Assembly (NCBI GenBank): GCA_028023455.1
Contig: JAQFVV010013316.1
Location: 95,001-159,000 of the forward strand
Reading direction: 5' to 3'
Length of the DNA: 64,000 bases
Source of the DNA: Epiperipatus broadwayi
Taxonomy: Eukaryota > Onychophora > Udeonychophora > Euonychophora > Peripatidae
Within the stretch, counting starts at the first letter, position 1. The number at the start of each line of letters is the position of its first letter. The notes under the pieces are model-generated. The model worked only from the letters and a program-made list of their open reading frames with translations. It had not been told where the DNA came from and did not search any database. Positions 36,021 through 48,226 of this stretch are shown here, piece by piece. The position numbers were made by a program, and so were the translations under genes.

Positions 36021-36689
36021 TGCTTCAAAGCAAAGATTTGAAACAATTTAGGAAGGGAACTTTTTTCTTTTAAAAAGTTCATTTCAAACATTAGAGTGAA
36101 AGGAGGACAATGAAAAAAACAATATTAAAAATGAATATATATATATTACTATTTGGATTGTAAAAATAACATTTATTCTGAATACAAAGTTAAAGAGAAA
36201 AAATATTAGTTTTTTTTTTTGAACCCTAAAAAAACATTTTTAGATCAAAAAAAATATATATATATAAAACTATTTTGTCAAAATATTTTAATATATATCA
36301 AGTAGATTTATAATAGTAAACAGTATTTTAATTTTTCAAAGAAACAACTACATTGTCTAGGCCTGGTCTCTTTTTTAAAACAAGCGCGTACTCAGTACAA
36401 AAATGCTAGTTCTTAAATAATTAATTTAAAACTTTATTGAGAAAATAGGTTAATTAAAAAAAAAAAGTGAAAAATGTGCAGAGTTATAAGTTATGTTTAA
36501 TTTTAATATTTTTTCCATAATTATTAGTATTTTAAATGTAATACTTATTTGTTAAAAGTTATTAGATACAAACAGTCAAAATGTCGTTATTAATTGTAAT
36601 AACTTGATAAAAAATTTCCAGTAGTAATTTAAGCCATGTAAAGTTTTGAAATCTTTATTAGAACAAAAGATCTAAAACAGTAGCAATTT
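36021..36689. other. intron sequence, nothing recognised
   Basis: AT-rich with A runs. No feature. Confidence 0.5.
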
Positions 36690-37390
36690 TTTTCCATACA
36701 ATAGAGCCATCTAGTGCAAGCTCTAGTAATCAAGAGATGCTAGAAAGTTGTGCATTATAATTCTTATCAAGTGCCTACCTATCTAATATCCCCAAACTAG
36801 TTTCTAGTTTATGGCTTTCATCAGGTGAGAGCTTTGAATCTGATAGCAATGTATCTGGATTTTTGGATCTAATGCATCTCTTCAGCCACTACATTTTATC
36901 TTTTTGGTTATCTACAAAGCAATTATTCCAAACTGAAAGCAATAATGTTTTCAATCCAAGCTAATTCATTTGTATAATCATACAGATCTGAATCAGTTCA
37001 GAATCTATATATTTTGATAAATACATTTTGGTGACTATGATTATTACAAAACCAAAGACAACAGAATATAGAGATACTGGACTGGATTCAGATCTGCATG
37101 AGTATACAAGTGAATTGGCTTGAATTGAAAACATTATTGTTTTCAGTTTGGGATAAGGGCTTTATAGTTAACCAAAAACGTAAAAAGTGGGCGGTGGTGG
37201 AGTGTATTAGATCCAGTGATACAGATGCACTTCTCCCAGATCTAAGATTCCTCTCTAATGAAAACTATTAGACAGCAACTATAGATAGAGACAGCATAGT
37301 GATTATAATATACAACCTCCTACCATTTATTGATTACTAGAGCTTGCACTAGATGGCACTATTGTATGAAAAATTTGCTATTGTTTTAAT
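36690..37390. mobile_element. large foldback (~700 bp) built from family F arms
   Basis: 36690-36870 is a minus-strand family F copy and 37195-37390 a plus-strand one. Inside them, 36910-36995 (CAATAATGTTTTCAATCCAA) is the inverted match of 37080-37165 (GAATTGAAAACATTATTG). So the arms are about 300 bp, enclosing roughly 80 bp of loop. Both arms have diverged by many substitutions, which indicates an old structure. Confidence 0.78.
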
Positions 37391-37685
37391 AGCTTGTGTA
37401 AGCTTAAGAAAAAGTCATCAAGTGTTATTTAACAAAAGACTAATGAGAGAGAGAAAAAACTTAAGAACTTCAACTTTAGTAAGGGGTTTTGGAAGAAATA
37501 ATATATTAGGAAGTTATTATGGATCAAAAGACCTTAATGTTGATTTGAATTATTTTTTGTTATCAGAGTTTTATAGGTAATCTAAGCAGTTATGGGACAA
37601 AAACATTAAACCAACCCAATCTCCTCTAAATTTTGCTACCACATAACTGACACATATCTGTTTTCTTGGTTGATGTACTGGTAAA
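37391..37685. other. intron sequence, nothing recognised
   Basis: No supported feature. The short open frames here overlap the SINE or the foldback. Confidence 0.4.
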
Positions 37686-37700
37686 AAGTTATGGCAAGTT

Positions 37701-37802
37701 TTTTTTTCATGTGTCAAAGTATCAGCCAGGAAGTGAACCCTCAAACCCGGGACAACTGCTTGTAAGGCTGCTGTGCTGACCATTCGACCACCAACGCATG
37801 AC
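37701..37802 (-). mobile_element. tRNA-derived SINE (family A), minus strand
   Basis: The reverse complement reads GTCATGCGTTGGTGGTCG, CCTTACAAGCAGTTGTCCC, B box GGTTCACTTCCTGG, GATACTTTGACACATG and an A tail. Exact 15-bp duplication AAGTTATGGCAAGTT at 37686-37700 and 37803-37817. Confidence 0.94.
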
Positions 37803-37817
37803 AAGTTATGGCAAGTT

Positions 37818-39370
37818 GTTGCCTCAATATACGCATATATTTTGTGCATGTTTGTTTTTATTAAATGCATCAATATCATTTATATATAGCTATAAACAAT
37901 GACTGTAGACATTTTCTTTTCCAGATAGTAATTTTGACTTTAAATATGCTTATCTCTGAAGCCTCTAGAAAGAACATTTTGCTAAACTTAGATAGCTTGA
38001 TAGTTTACCTCAATTATCAAATAAACATTTTGTTTCTTATTTGATTAAGGAATTTTTGTTTGCCAGAAAACTAATGAGTCCAAAATTTATTGTTTTAAAA
38101 ATATAATACTTTTAGATAAAAATTTTTGAAAATTCAAATATATTGAACTTATGCTAGTGGGATAATATATGTACAAAAATGGTTATATTTAAAGGAATAA
38201 AGAAAATATTTTTTACAAAATTGGATGATTTCATCAGCATGATCCAATAATCCTTGGTGTTGGGACCATAAAGTTTATTTCAGTCTATTACGATAATGTA
38301 AATTCACCAAGAGTTTCATCTTATTGTGTTAGTAAAAGATGAAAAGTCACTCAAATCATAAAGTTTTATATTGAGTATATTATGTTTTAATGACAAATGT
38401 ATCTACTTTCTATACTCATGACTTGGGGTTTAAATTTAGGTGGAATTTAATTTTTTTTCTTCAAAAAATTGAGATATTCTAAACAAAAAAAAAAATAAAG
38501 AGCTATAAATTATACCATTTATCAAAAAAAAATAAAGAGCTTTGCTAATTACCCTAAGATTCTTTGTTGATAAAACCTAGCAAAAGAAAGCATTTAAAAT
38601 ATCTCTATCAGAAACCACACCCAAATGCCAGACCAATGATTTTGTGCTTTGGCACTCCTCAGTGAGGTGCTAGGTTAGCTTCAGACACTAGATCTCTAAA
38701 AATACTAACCCAAAGCCAGTGTTTATTCTAAGCCAATCTAGCATTTTTTCAGATAACTAGACCTAAGCCAACTTACATAACCATATATGGATTGGTTAAA
38801 AAATGGGTATCTAGTTAAAAAGACAGAGAAGGAAGATTCTATGATAGCATGGGTTGGTTAGATGAGCATGAATGTTCTGATTATAAAACAAAATATAAAT
38901 ATAATAAAATGTAATTTTTGACTCTGATAAGAAAAGTGTAATGCTCTTTTGAGTGCAGAGTCTTTAAGGTTAATGATTATTGATGGATGAGTTATATTGC
39001 TTGATGCACTTCATATAAACCATTCTAATTATATCTATAAAAATTAATAAAATATATTAAGCATACATTTAGTTGATTATCTATATAACTAGTTGTTCAT
39101 AAATACATATTTTTAATTACTCAGTACATTACGATTTTAGGACAACATAATATAGATTCAAGATATTGCCAAATTTTAAAGAATATTTATGCAAATACAA
39201 CAACAGTGATGAGATTTGGAAATAATAAGAACATTAGTATTGGTAGGTTGTTTTTTAGACAGACTGATCCCAGTTCTCTAAAATGTTTTGTAGCAGTGTT
39301 TTTCAAATTAATATGAGAAGCAAATGAGTAGTTTATTTAAAGCATAAATAAATTGAGTTTACATGGAGTA
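37818..39370. other. intron sequence; weak repeat relic near 38580-38830
   Basis: 38580-38700 has CCTCAGTGAGGTGCTAG and CACTAGATCTCTAAAAATAC, reminiscent of the 13-kb tandem family in reverse. The rest is AT-rich with no gene. Confidence 0.4.
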
Positions 39371-39379
39371 TATTTCTCA

Positions 39380-39650
39380 TAATCATAGCCTATTCTGACT
39401 CACTCATAGGAATCATTATGTATGTACAATATGCAAACTTTATGCAAATGAGTCAATTAGCCCATCTTTTGGATATAGCAAAACATGATTCTTTGCGATT
39501 AATGGCAGAGTCTTCCTCTATGAAGTAAGCCTCCTTTACCTTACGTTTAACATCATGCCTCTCAGTACAAACCAATTTTGCAATGGCAGGTTCGAACTCA
39601 TGTCTGGCTACTTTTTGATGTTGTACAATATTGAACTCCATTCTGGCTTG
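39380..39650 (-). mobile_element. Penelope-like element 3' fragment (62-residue open frame)
   Basis: Minus-strand frame with ARHEFEPAIAKLVCTERHDV, then KRKVKEAYFIEEDSAINRKE, the endonuclease C-terminal region of a Penelope-like element, and a 3' tail starting CATTTGCATAAAGTTTGCAT. It is the counterpart of 21425-21720 and is cleaner than it. Confidence 0.7.
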
Positions 39651-39689
39651 GTATAACGTTAAGTTTCTTGTAGAAAATATGTATATTAG

Positions 39690-40075
39690 ACTTGCAATAC
39701 CTATTGATAGTATAGAATCATTATGATTGAATTATATTCTATTAGTTGGTGATTTTAATTGTCCTATGAGTTTAAATACTTTTTTTCAATATAGGTAGTA
39801 AGTTTTTAAGATTAAATAGCTTTATGAATTGTATGAATCTGACATATAAGTTTCTACATAATAGTTTAAATAAAGATCTGACCTTATCTACTTTTAGGAC
39901 TATTAGACTTTGTGAGAGTACTCCATTTATGAAATCTGATATTCTTTATCTCCTTCTTGATTTCTTATTCCTGTTGCTTTGAATAAAAAAAATTTTTTTC
40001 ATCAACAGTTAGAGATTTTAAAAAGGGAAACTATTTTGATCTTATATTTAAAATAAGCTAATAGTTCTTGCAAGA
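39690..40075 (+). mobile_element. CR1/Jockey-like LINE, endonuclease part
   Basis: LLVGDFNCPMS is the APE-type endonuclease GDFN motif, and a degraded EN C-terminal stretch follows (CESTPFMKSD). The element appears to be split here by an RTE-like insertion and resumes at 43313 with GTSWNEVYNCLDPDTAAVKF. Confidence 0.65.
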
Positions 40076-40364
40076 GAATCAGTGCGTTTAATGTAGTATG
40101 ACCATACAATTTTGTGAAATTACAAAAAAAAAGTGACATGTATTGGACATATACTGGACTATAAAGGAACAAAATTGGAAGTACAAATAGAGTAGGAGTC
40201 ATTATAAATAAAAAGTGGAAGAAGAACATTGTGGAGATTGATGATGTATTGGAAAGAGTGGCAAGATTGGTTATTCAACTTAATGGTAGATATCAAATGT
40301 AAATAATTCAGATTATTTCCCAACAAATTCTCATTGCGATGAAGTATTCGACTATTTTTATATA

Positions 40365-40587
40365 GACAAGGCAAAACTCTCCATACAGTAGCACCATCCT
40401 GCGCCAACCAAAGCAATCAATAGATGCCACAAGGCTTGTGCATAAAATCCTTATCTAGTGCCTACTCATCCAATATCACCAGACTAGTTTCTGGATTGTG
40501 GCCTTCGTCAGTAAGGAGCCTTGGATCTGAGAGCACTGCACCTAGATCTTAGGATCTAATGCTAGTATAAGAAATAGTGATCATGTG
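40365..40587 (-). mobile_element. family F insertion in the RTE endonuclease
   Basis: Contains the family body (AGGCAAAACTCTCC, CAGACTAGTTTCTGG, GGATCTGAGAGCACTGCA) and ends AAATAGTGATCATGTG. Exact 13-bp duplication CTATTTTTATATA at 40352-40364 and 40588-40600 splits the endonuclease frame. The duplication length points to LINE-mediated insertion. Confidence 0.9.
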
Positions 40588-41675
40588 CTATTTTTATATA
40601 AATGCACAAAAAGCTTTTGATCAGACCAAGCAATATTTTAAAATTGTCAGTTCAGAGATTTTAATGTTAAATTGGTAAACAATTGAAAGATAAAAGTGCT
40701 GTAGGCAAATTTGGTTATGATGATAGAAATGAGAGAGGACATTGACTTATGGAGTTTTCAGAATAAGAAAAACTTTATATTTTGAATTCTTTTTTTTTGA
40801 GAAAAATGTTAAATGAAAATGGACATGGAAGCATCCAAATGAAGATACAGCAGAATTGGATTATATTTTAACTAACAGAAAATATGTATTTCAAGATGGT
40901 AATATTCTTAATAAATTCAACACAAGAAATAATTATTGATTAGTGAGATGTAAGATACATGTTAATGCAAAACTAGAAAGACAAAAATTATTAAAAAAAA
41001 CAATATTCACCATTGATCTTCTTAATATTCAAAAACATTCTAATGAAGTTAAATTAGAACTTGCAAATATTTTTCAAATATTAGCAGATTTTGAACATGA
41101 TTCAGATTTGAATGAAATTAATACTAAAATAACTGATACATTTTTAAAAACTGCAATAAAGATAGCTGATAGAAAAAAGCAGCAATTGACTAATAAAATT
41201 TCTACTGAGACAAGAAAATTTATAAAGAAAAGAGGAACGTGAGAGTATATAAAAATGATATATTAAGGACTGAATATCTCAAAGGTTGTGAAAAAGAGTT
41301 GATGATGTAAAAAAGTATAATTGTGAACTAGCGATGAAAGCTGTAGAAGTGAACATAAATCCCAAGAGTGTAAAACAACATTTTGATATTGGTAGGAAAC
41401 TTATATGTGCAATAAGAAAAAAAATGTAACTCTTACTAAAAAAAAGAGATGACTTCATGAAATGTGTAGAAGAGTTCTATCAAGACTTATGTAATAATAA
41501 AGAACAAGGAAAAGTACACCCTACAACTAATATATCTTATGATTTGCCCAGGAATGTAATTGAAGAAGTGAGACATGCAATTAAATTTATGAAGGGAAAA
41601 TCTCCTGGTAATGATAGAATTATAATCAATATCTTAATATCTATTTCACACAGCACAGACGGTATTGAAATTAAA

Positions 41676-41969
41676 CTGAGAGAGCGCAAACCTCTCAAGT
41701 GCTTAGCCAATCAGATCACAAATACTGAGACAGAGAATTTAACAAGAAAAGAGTGGTTCCACTCTCTTCTTTACTTGTCTTTCTATATATCCAAGCCAGT
41801 CCAAAGTACTTAGATCTGAAAGTGTGAATCTTAAATATCTCCACACTCAACTCACTGAGTTCTAATTATAAACATACAACGTGAAATCTTTCGATTTACT
41901 ATGCAGTAGTTTTTCGATGTTATAACTTGTAGCAATATATGTAAATAATATCTATTTTACAAAGTGCAA
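41676..41969. mobile_element. 294-bp insertion of unknown class in the RTE
   Basis: Flanked by an exact 17-bp duplication ACGGTATTGAAATTAAA (41659-41675, 41970-41986). It interrupts the RT region. Starts CTGAGAGAGCGCAAACC and ends TTTTACAAAGTGCAA, with no poly-A and no tRNA-like boxes seen. GC is higher than nearby DNA. Confidence 0.85.
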
Positions 41970-43312
41970 ACGGTATTGAAATTAAAATAAAACTTTTTTG
42001 GCAAAGTTATATACCAAATATCTAAATGATAAAGATGTGTCAGATGATTGGAAGAATGCAATATTAATATTTAAAAAGGGTGATAAAAATATTAGAAATT
42101 ACAAACCTATCAGTTTTATACAAAATTTTAATCAAGACAATTACAACTTGTCTACAGAAAACTTTGGATTTCAACTAACCAAAAAAAATAAATAGATTTA
42201 ATAATAGTTTTACTGCAGTGAATCATATCTAAGTATTGAAAGAAGTTATACCAATGAATATGAATTGCCATTATGCTTTGAATTTGTAGATCATAAAAAG
42301 GCATTTGATTCTATAAACTTTTTTTTAGTGATTAAAGCATTGGATCATCAAGATGTAGACCCAGGATATTGTCATATTTTGAAGAATATTTATAAAAATG
42401 CAACAGCAACAATTACATTACATAATGATACTAGCGAGATTAATATTGAGAATGGTATATGATAGGGTAACTCCATAATTAAAAAACTTTTTACAGCTGT
42501 GCTGCAAGAAGTATTTTATGGATTAAAATGGGAAACTAGAGGAGTGAAAGTAAATGGAGATTATTTAAGTCATTTAGATTTTGTAGATGATGAAATTGTT
42601 TTTGCAAATAATGCTTCAAAGCTTCGGGAAATGTTGCAAGAGTTATCAGATGAAAGTAAGACTAAAGATAAAGTTAAACAGACTAAAGAAATGTTTGATG
42701 GATTTTCTTAAACAATAAAAATAAAGATTGATAATGATGAGTTAGAAAAAGTTAGCAACTACAAATACTTTGGTCAGATTATTTCTATATTATCAACTTA
42801 AATTTAACTGCTTTTGATAGAAATAACTTAATATTAAAAAGGAAATGCGTCTGTGTGTTTGAAAAGGAAGATTTTTAATAAATGTGTTTTGCTAATCCTT
42901 ACTTATGAATCTGAGATTTGGATACTTAACAGAAGAATAATACAGAGACTTCTGACCTTTCAAAGGAGTATAGAGAAATGCATGTTAGGAATAACAGTAA
43001 GATATCAAAAACGAAATATAAAAATAAGAAAACTAACAGGTTTTACTGACATCGTTAAAAGAATTAAGAGATTGAAGTGGAATTGGGATAGACATATCTC
43101 TAGATTATAATAGTTGGACAGTTGAAATCTGAAACCGGATTCCAAGGTATTGTAAAGACTTAGAAAGATAAGCATGGATGAAATAAAGAAGTGTGTGAGA
43201 ATGATGTGGAGAAGAGAGGCTAGAAATCAGAGAAGATGAATTGAACTTGGAGAGACTTTTATCCTGCACTGGATTGATAATTGTTAAAAATGATAATGGT
43301 GATGATAATGGT

Positions 43313-44397
43313 ACTTCTTGGAATGAAGTTTATAATTGTTTGGATCCAGATACTGCAGCTGTGAAATTTGATGAAATAATTAATTTGGTGGTCTTTAAAT
43401 TTGTTCCTTTGAAAGTGAATCTAATGAATAATTTTTATAATAAACTTATAAAAAACAATTAAGCTAAAAATAAAAATCATAAATTTTTTAGGGCAACAAA
43501 TTCTTTATTAAAATGTTTTGTTGAATCTTAGATCTACTGCCAAGGCTAGACAAAGAATGGATTTTAGCAATCACTTACTAATTATGAAAGGCAATAAAAA
43601 GTCAAATTGTTAATCCTCAATCAAAGTTAACAATAATGTAATAACCGTGAACCATCTTTTGTTAATATCTAATTAATTTGCATATATTTTTTCTTCTTGC
43701 AGCAATATTTAATGTTTTTATCATTCATATGATTTCTCTCATATGCTGTTATTTTAAATTCTTTGCATTATGTAAAATTTAGTCAACAAATAAAGTTAGC
43801 TTTTTTAAAACTAAAAAATATGTTTCGTTTGGTTTTGATGTCACACCTACCTACATAAATATTCTAGAACTTGTACTTTTTATTTATATACCTGTTATCC
43901 AGAAGTTACTTTTCCTAATAGGTAGAAAATTATTGTTTCCAGATAAATTATTTGAATTGTTCATATATGAATCTGTTTATACTTATTTGAAGAATTTATT
44001 CCAGAATTTCAGCATGGGTTCATGCAAAACATATTTGTAATTATAAACATGATGCATTTTACAACAGATGTTTTAATAACAGTTATGAGAAAGCATAAGA
44101 AATGGTGATCATGTGATGCATTTTACTGATGTTGTGTCACACGCTATTGATAATCAAAACCAAGTTGATACAATTTATTTTGGTTCACCTAAGGCATTCG
44201 ATAAGATTTCCTACTCTATACTCATAACCAAATTAATTATCTGGGATTAACTAAACCATGATTAGAATGGGTTGCATCTTCTTTGCATAAAATGCCACAT
44301 TTTGTTAAATATTTAGGTTGTGAATCAGATTATTTTAATGATTTCTGGTGTTCCTCAGGGATATTTTAGGACTATTTCTGTTCAATATATATATATA
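43313..44397 (+). mobile_element. CR1/Jockey-like LINE, RT first part
   Basis: GTSWNEVYNCLDPDTAAVKF then NLVVFKFVPLKVN is the linker between endonuclease and RT. EEFIPEFQHGFM, DVVSHAIDNQNQVDTIYF, then SPKAFDKISYSILITKL are RT motifs. SGVPQG (44345-44365) and LFNIYI just before 44398 complete the RT A-B region. The frame has stops. A 52-bp insert at 44063-44114 and a Penelope insertion at 44398 interrupt it. Confidence 0.78.
44063..44114 (+). mobile_element. 52-bp family F terminal fragment with target duplication
   Basis: TTTTAATAACAGTTATGAGA...AAATGGTGATCATGT, identical in layout to the end of the 29052-29325 copy. Bounded by an exact 12-bp duplication GATGCATTTTAC (44051-44062, 44115-44126). 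It shows that this terminus alone can be inserted. Confidence 0.88.
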
Positions 44398-45607
44398 TTG
44401 ATACAAAGATTTTCACGGGTTGCATATATAAAAGACATATTTTTTGGGTTCATCCATGTTAAAAAATTTAAATATTGATATATCGACATTTCAACTTGAT
44501 CACACAAGTCATCCACTGGTTGATAAAAGGTAGAAAGATGGTTGTAGAGGCACTACAATCACTGATTTGAAAAAAATGTTAAAAGTTCCACCAATATCAA
44601 AAATGTTAAATTAAGAATGTTTTTTAAAAAAATCTTTCCAAATAGGAGGAAGTTTGCATGTATCATCTTGCTTATTGATACAATCTGGCCTTTTAAGTAT
44701 CTCAATGGCTTCTCTAATTTTGCACTGGTAGAGATTATCATATCTGGATATGATCCTGTACTAGAAAAATCAATTTTATGACCTGAATCTATAGTATGGA
44801 GTGAGAGTGCTGATGATGATGAGTGTTGTTTAACTGTATTAGCATTCTCATCTCTCCTAACACTGCTGTGAAGTTTACTCATACCTATGTAAGAAGCTTT
44901 ACAATTTTCACATGAGATTTGATAAACACCATGAGATTCAAGAGGGATTGAATCCTTAGGCTTGGTTATTATATTGCTGATCTTTTGATGAGCAGAAAAT
45001 GCTGTATCTATATTATAGCGTTTTAATATACGTCCGATACTGTCTGTAGTTCCTTTTACATATGGAACACAAATCCTAATAGCTGATTTATCATCTTTTT
45101 GTTTCCTATTTTGTCTATTTTGGGCTTGAAATAAGGCTTTTTTTTTTTTTATAAATTTGTAATTATAACTATTTGCTAATAAAACACTATTAATATGATT
45201 TATTTCTTCTTTCAGATGTGTCTCATCTGAAAGGTTAATTGCTCTATTTAAAAAAATTTTTGCCTACAAAAACCTTTGGATTGGGGTGGTGATGAGAATG
45301 AAAGTAAAAATATCTCTTTGTGTGTATCCCTTCTCTTAATTGAAAAAGATAAACTATTTGGTGTTCTGGTGACTAGAACATCAAGAAAAGGGAGTTTCCA
45401 TCAGACTCTGTTTCCATTGTAAATTTAATATGAGGATGCATATTATTTAAATGTAAGAAAAAATCATCTAATTTATTTTTTCTATGTTGCCATATGACAA
45501 AAGTGTCATCTATGTATCTGAGCCAAATGAGAGATTTTAAATGACGGTATATCAATATTTAAATTTTTTAACATGGATGAACCGGCAAAATATGTCTTTT
45601 ATATATA
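44398..45607 (-). mobile_element. Penelope-like element, 5' truncated, with inverted terminal repeats
   Basis: On the minus strand, RT sequence LIWLRYIDDTFVIWQHRK (45460-45540; YIDD is the catalytic motif) is followed by LNNMHPHIKFTMETE. After a decayed linker comes a GIY-YIG endonuclease (GVYQISCENCKASYIGMSKL near 44880-44930) and a C-terminal frame (44559-44882). Arms of 71 bp, 44421-44491 and 45540-45610, are reverse complements with few mismatches. It inserted into a TA-rich site within the LINE's FNIYI.DL motif, so LINE sequence resumes at 45607. Confidence 0.85.
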
Positions 45608-46490
45608 TGACTTATATTATATATCTGATTGCTGCATTTCATACTTTGATAATAACATTAAGATTTTTAAATACATTAACTCATCTAATGATTGTAATTA
45701 TCTACAAAATTGTAACAAAATATTTGAATTATGGGGTATAAACAATAATATGAACTTAAATGGGGGTAAAACAAAAATGATTACTTTTTCAAGAAATATT
45801 TAGGTATAATTTTAGATTCTAAATTACTTTTCTCAAGTCACATACATTATTTATGTTACAAAACATTTAATGTTATGGGTTATCATTAGGGGAATAAGAT
45901 TCTTTAATAGAGAAACTTATGAAAATCTTTTTATATCTTTAGTATTATCAATTTTAATCTATGGCAGTGTTATTTGGAATTCTGACAATCACTCTCATAG
46001 TAGAGCTTTGGATACAGTACAAAAAAAATAGACAAGTTATTATATTGCAATATTTGGAACAAGATGTAACTCTTCTCAAGTTTTTTTAAAGCTATTAAAC
46101 AATCTTAATGTTGTTTTATTTTTTTGCAAAAGTAATCAAAGGACAAATCAACATAGTAAATTCCATTAGTAAAATTTCCTACAACGTTCCTGACAAGTGT
46201 TTGAAACATGAATACTGCAAAATTTAATACTACTTGTTTAAGAGATTTTTTTATTATTAAGACTTATAAGGTTATTTAATTCCTATTATCATTATGTTGA
46301 TATTCATCATTTAACTGTAGATGAAATAAAATATTTATAAACAATTGTAATATATTTCTGTATTCTTATTTATAATACTGTTTTTGTTTTACTTTTTTTT
46401 TGTTTAAATTATTAATATTGTGTTCTGTTTATTAGACTTTTTTATATGTGATTGTAGAATATGTTGATGTAAATAAATTGAATTGAATTG
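45607..46490 (+). mobile_element. CR1/Jockey-like LINE, RT second part and 3' end
   Basis: Continues the interrupted RT: DLYYISDCCISYFDNNIKIF (the DD of the catalytic box is changed to DN), KYINSSNDCNYLQNCN, then NNMNLNGGKTKMITFSRN, a classic RT palm/thumb sequence. After the broken C-terminal domain it ends with AATAAATTGAATTGAATTG and a trinucleotide microsatellite. Confidence 0.8.
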
Positions 46491-46577
46491 GATTATTATT
46501 ACTATTACTACTATTACTACAAGTACTACTATTATTACTACTACTAGTAGTAATACTACTACTATTACTATTATTAT
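46491..46577 (+). repeat. ATT/ACT trinucleotide microsatellite at LINE 3' end
   Basis: Imperfect TTA/CTA repeats directly follow the LINE terminus, probably expanded from its tail. Confidence 0.9.
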
Positions 46578-47547
46578 AAAAACTGGCTTAAATTTAAATA
46601 GATTTGTATCCTACATGTAATTAAGAATGATATAATAAAATATGAGAATCAATGTCATATTACATTACATTGTACATTTGTGTATTTAAACATCAAAGTT
46701 AAAGCTTAAAAAATGGAAAGTTATACAATTAAAAAAACACTTAAAAATGAACATTTATTTTATTTTTTATATTTTCAGTTAAAAAATTAAAAAGTGTCAT
46801 TTTACTTTTTTTTTACCCTAACTTTTGAAATAAAACTTCCCTGTAATTATTTTTCAATCAAATTAGAAAGTAGCTTTAAAAAAGAATCTTTCCTTAACAT
46901 AATTAAGACAGTCTCTTTTTTTTTAGATTTTCAAATATCTGGTAATGAATATTTGGTAATATTTTTAAGGTTCAAAATTTTTCATTTATAAATCAATAAT
47001 GACTTCTTTATTTTTTTATATTTGCAGTATACACTATTAAAACAAAGTTATACGATCTTTTAATGCTTTAAAATTACAAGTACTCTTATTTTTTGAAATA
47101 TTCAATCGCAAAATATTTTCCATTTCATCTTATCAAAATTAAAAAAATGTTTAGGGAGTGTAAATGTCTCTTTATAATTAGAAGTTTATTTTACTTGGAT
47201 AAACTTTTGTTAAATTTAATTAACAAAATGTTTGCTTTATTAATATTTACTTTCTAAAATATAATTTTTCAGCTAATCATTAACTATATCTTAGATAAAT
47301 CATAATTATGACCTCAGATATTGAACTGTATTTTCAAATGGAATGCAATATTTACTGCTTGTTTGCCTTTGATAACCTCTAATTTCACATATAGGTTATA
47401 AAAATAGCATTTTTTAAAGCTTAAAATTAAGGTGTTACATATAGAAATGCACTGGTGTATTATTGTATAGTTATGTAATCATCATGATGCAAAAAACATA
47501 TCAAATAAAAATTCATTAATGAGGACTCATTCTATATTCATACACAT
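46578..47547. other. intron sequence, nothing recognised
   Basis: AT-rich. No supported feature. Confidence 0.5.
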
Positions 47548-47553
47548 AATTCA

Positions 47554-48220
47554 AGACTAAAATAATGTTCAATGGATTTTCCCAAACGATGAAAATAAAG
47601 ATTGATTATGATGAGTTAGAAGAAGTTAACAACTACAAATACCTTGGTCAGATTATTATTACAGATGGAAACATAATAGATAAAATTAATCATAGAAGTA
47701 AACTTGGTCGGAGTGCTTTTAGTAGAAATAAGTTGATACTAAAAGGAAATATGCCTATGTGTTTGAAAAGGAAGGTTTTTAATAAATACATTTTATCAGT
47801 TCTTACTTATGGATCTGAGACTTGGTCACTTAATAGAAGAGCAATACAGAGACTCAGACAACTCAAAGAAGTATGGAGAGATGTGTGTTAGGAGTAAAAA
47901 GAAGAGATCAAAAATGCAATATATGGATAAGAGAACAAACAGGTGTTACTGACCTCATTGAAAAAATTAAGAGACTAAAGTGGGATTGGGCTGGACATAT
48001 TGCTAGAAGAAATGATAATAGATAAACAATTGAAATCTTAAATTGGATTCCAAGAGATTGTTAAAAGACTCAGAAAGAGATCACATGTGAGATGGATGAA
48101 ATAAGAAAGTGTGCAGGTGTGATGTGGAGAATAGAATCTAAAGATTGGAGGGATTGAACTTGGAGAGACCTTCAACTTGCAGTGGATTGATAGTTGTTGA
48201 CAATAATGATGATGATGATG
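47554..48220 (+). mobile_element. RTE-like LINE, 5'-truncated 3' end
   Basis: Open frame 47565-47891 includes NNYKYLGQIIITDGNIIDKI, SAFSRNKLILKGNMPMCL and VLTYGSETWSLNRRAIQRL, followed after a frameshift by VTDLIEKIKRLKWDWAGHIA-like sequence. The 3' tail is (GAT)n. AATTCA at 47548-47553 and 48221-48226 looks like a short target duplication. It is the least degraded copy of this family's C-terminal domain in the window. Confidence 0.85.
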
Positions 48221-48226
48221 AATTCA

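Larger units (their letters stand above)
40076..43312 (+). mobile_element. RTE-like LINE, near full length but decayed
   Basis: Order as in RTE elements. APE endonuclease: GVGVIINKKWKKNIVEIDDV at about 40185, GDFN region 40640-40670, KFGYDDRNERGH, then KWTWKHPNEDTAELDYILTN at 40820-40880, with the expected SDHR box lost to a stop. Linker 40943-41640. Reverse transcriptase: FMKGKSPGNDR, DDWKNAILIFKKGDK, FVDHKKAFDSI at 42280-42315, HLDFVDDEIVF at 42568-42600 replacing the usual A/YADD. C-terminal part: LTYESEIWILNRR, FTDIVKRIKRLKWNWDRHIS. A short-repeat 3' tail (GATGATAATGG) is typical of RTE. Multiple frameshifts. Carries insertions at 40365-40587 and 41676-41969. Confidence 0.82.

Noticed and set aside
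44421-44491. Hammerhead ribozyme in the Penelope inverted ends
   Set aside because: No CTGATGA/GAAA core in either arm or orientation.
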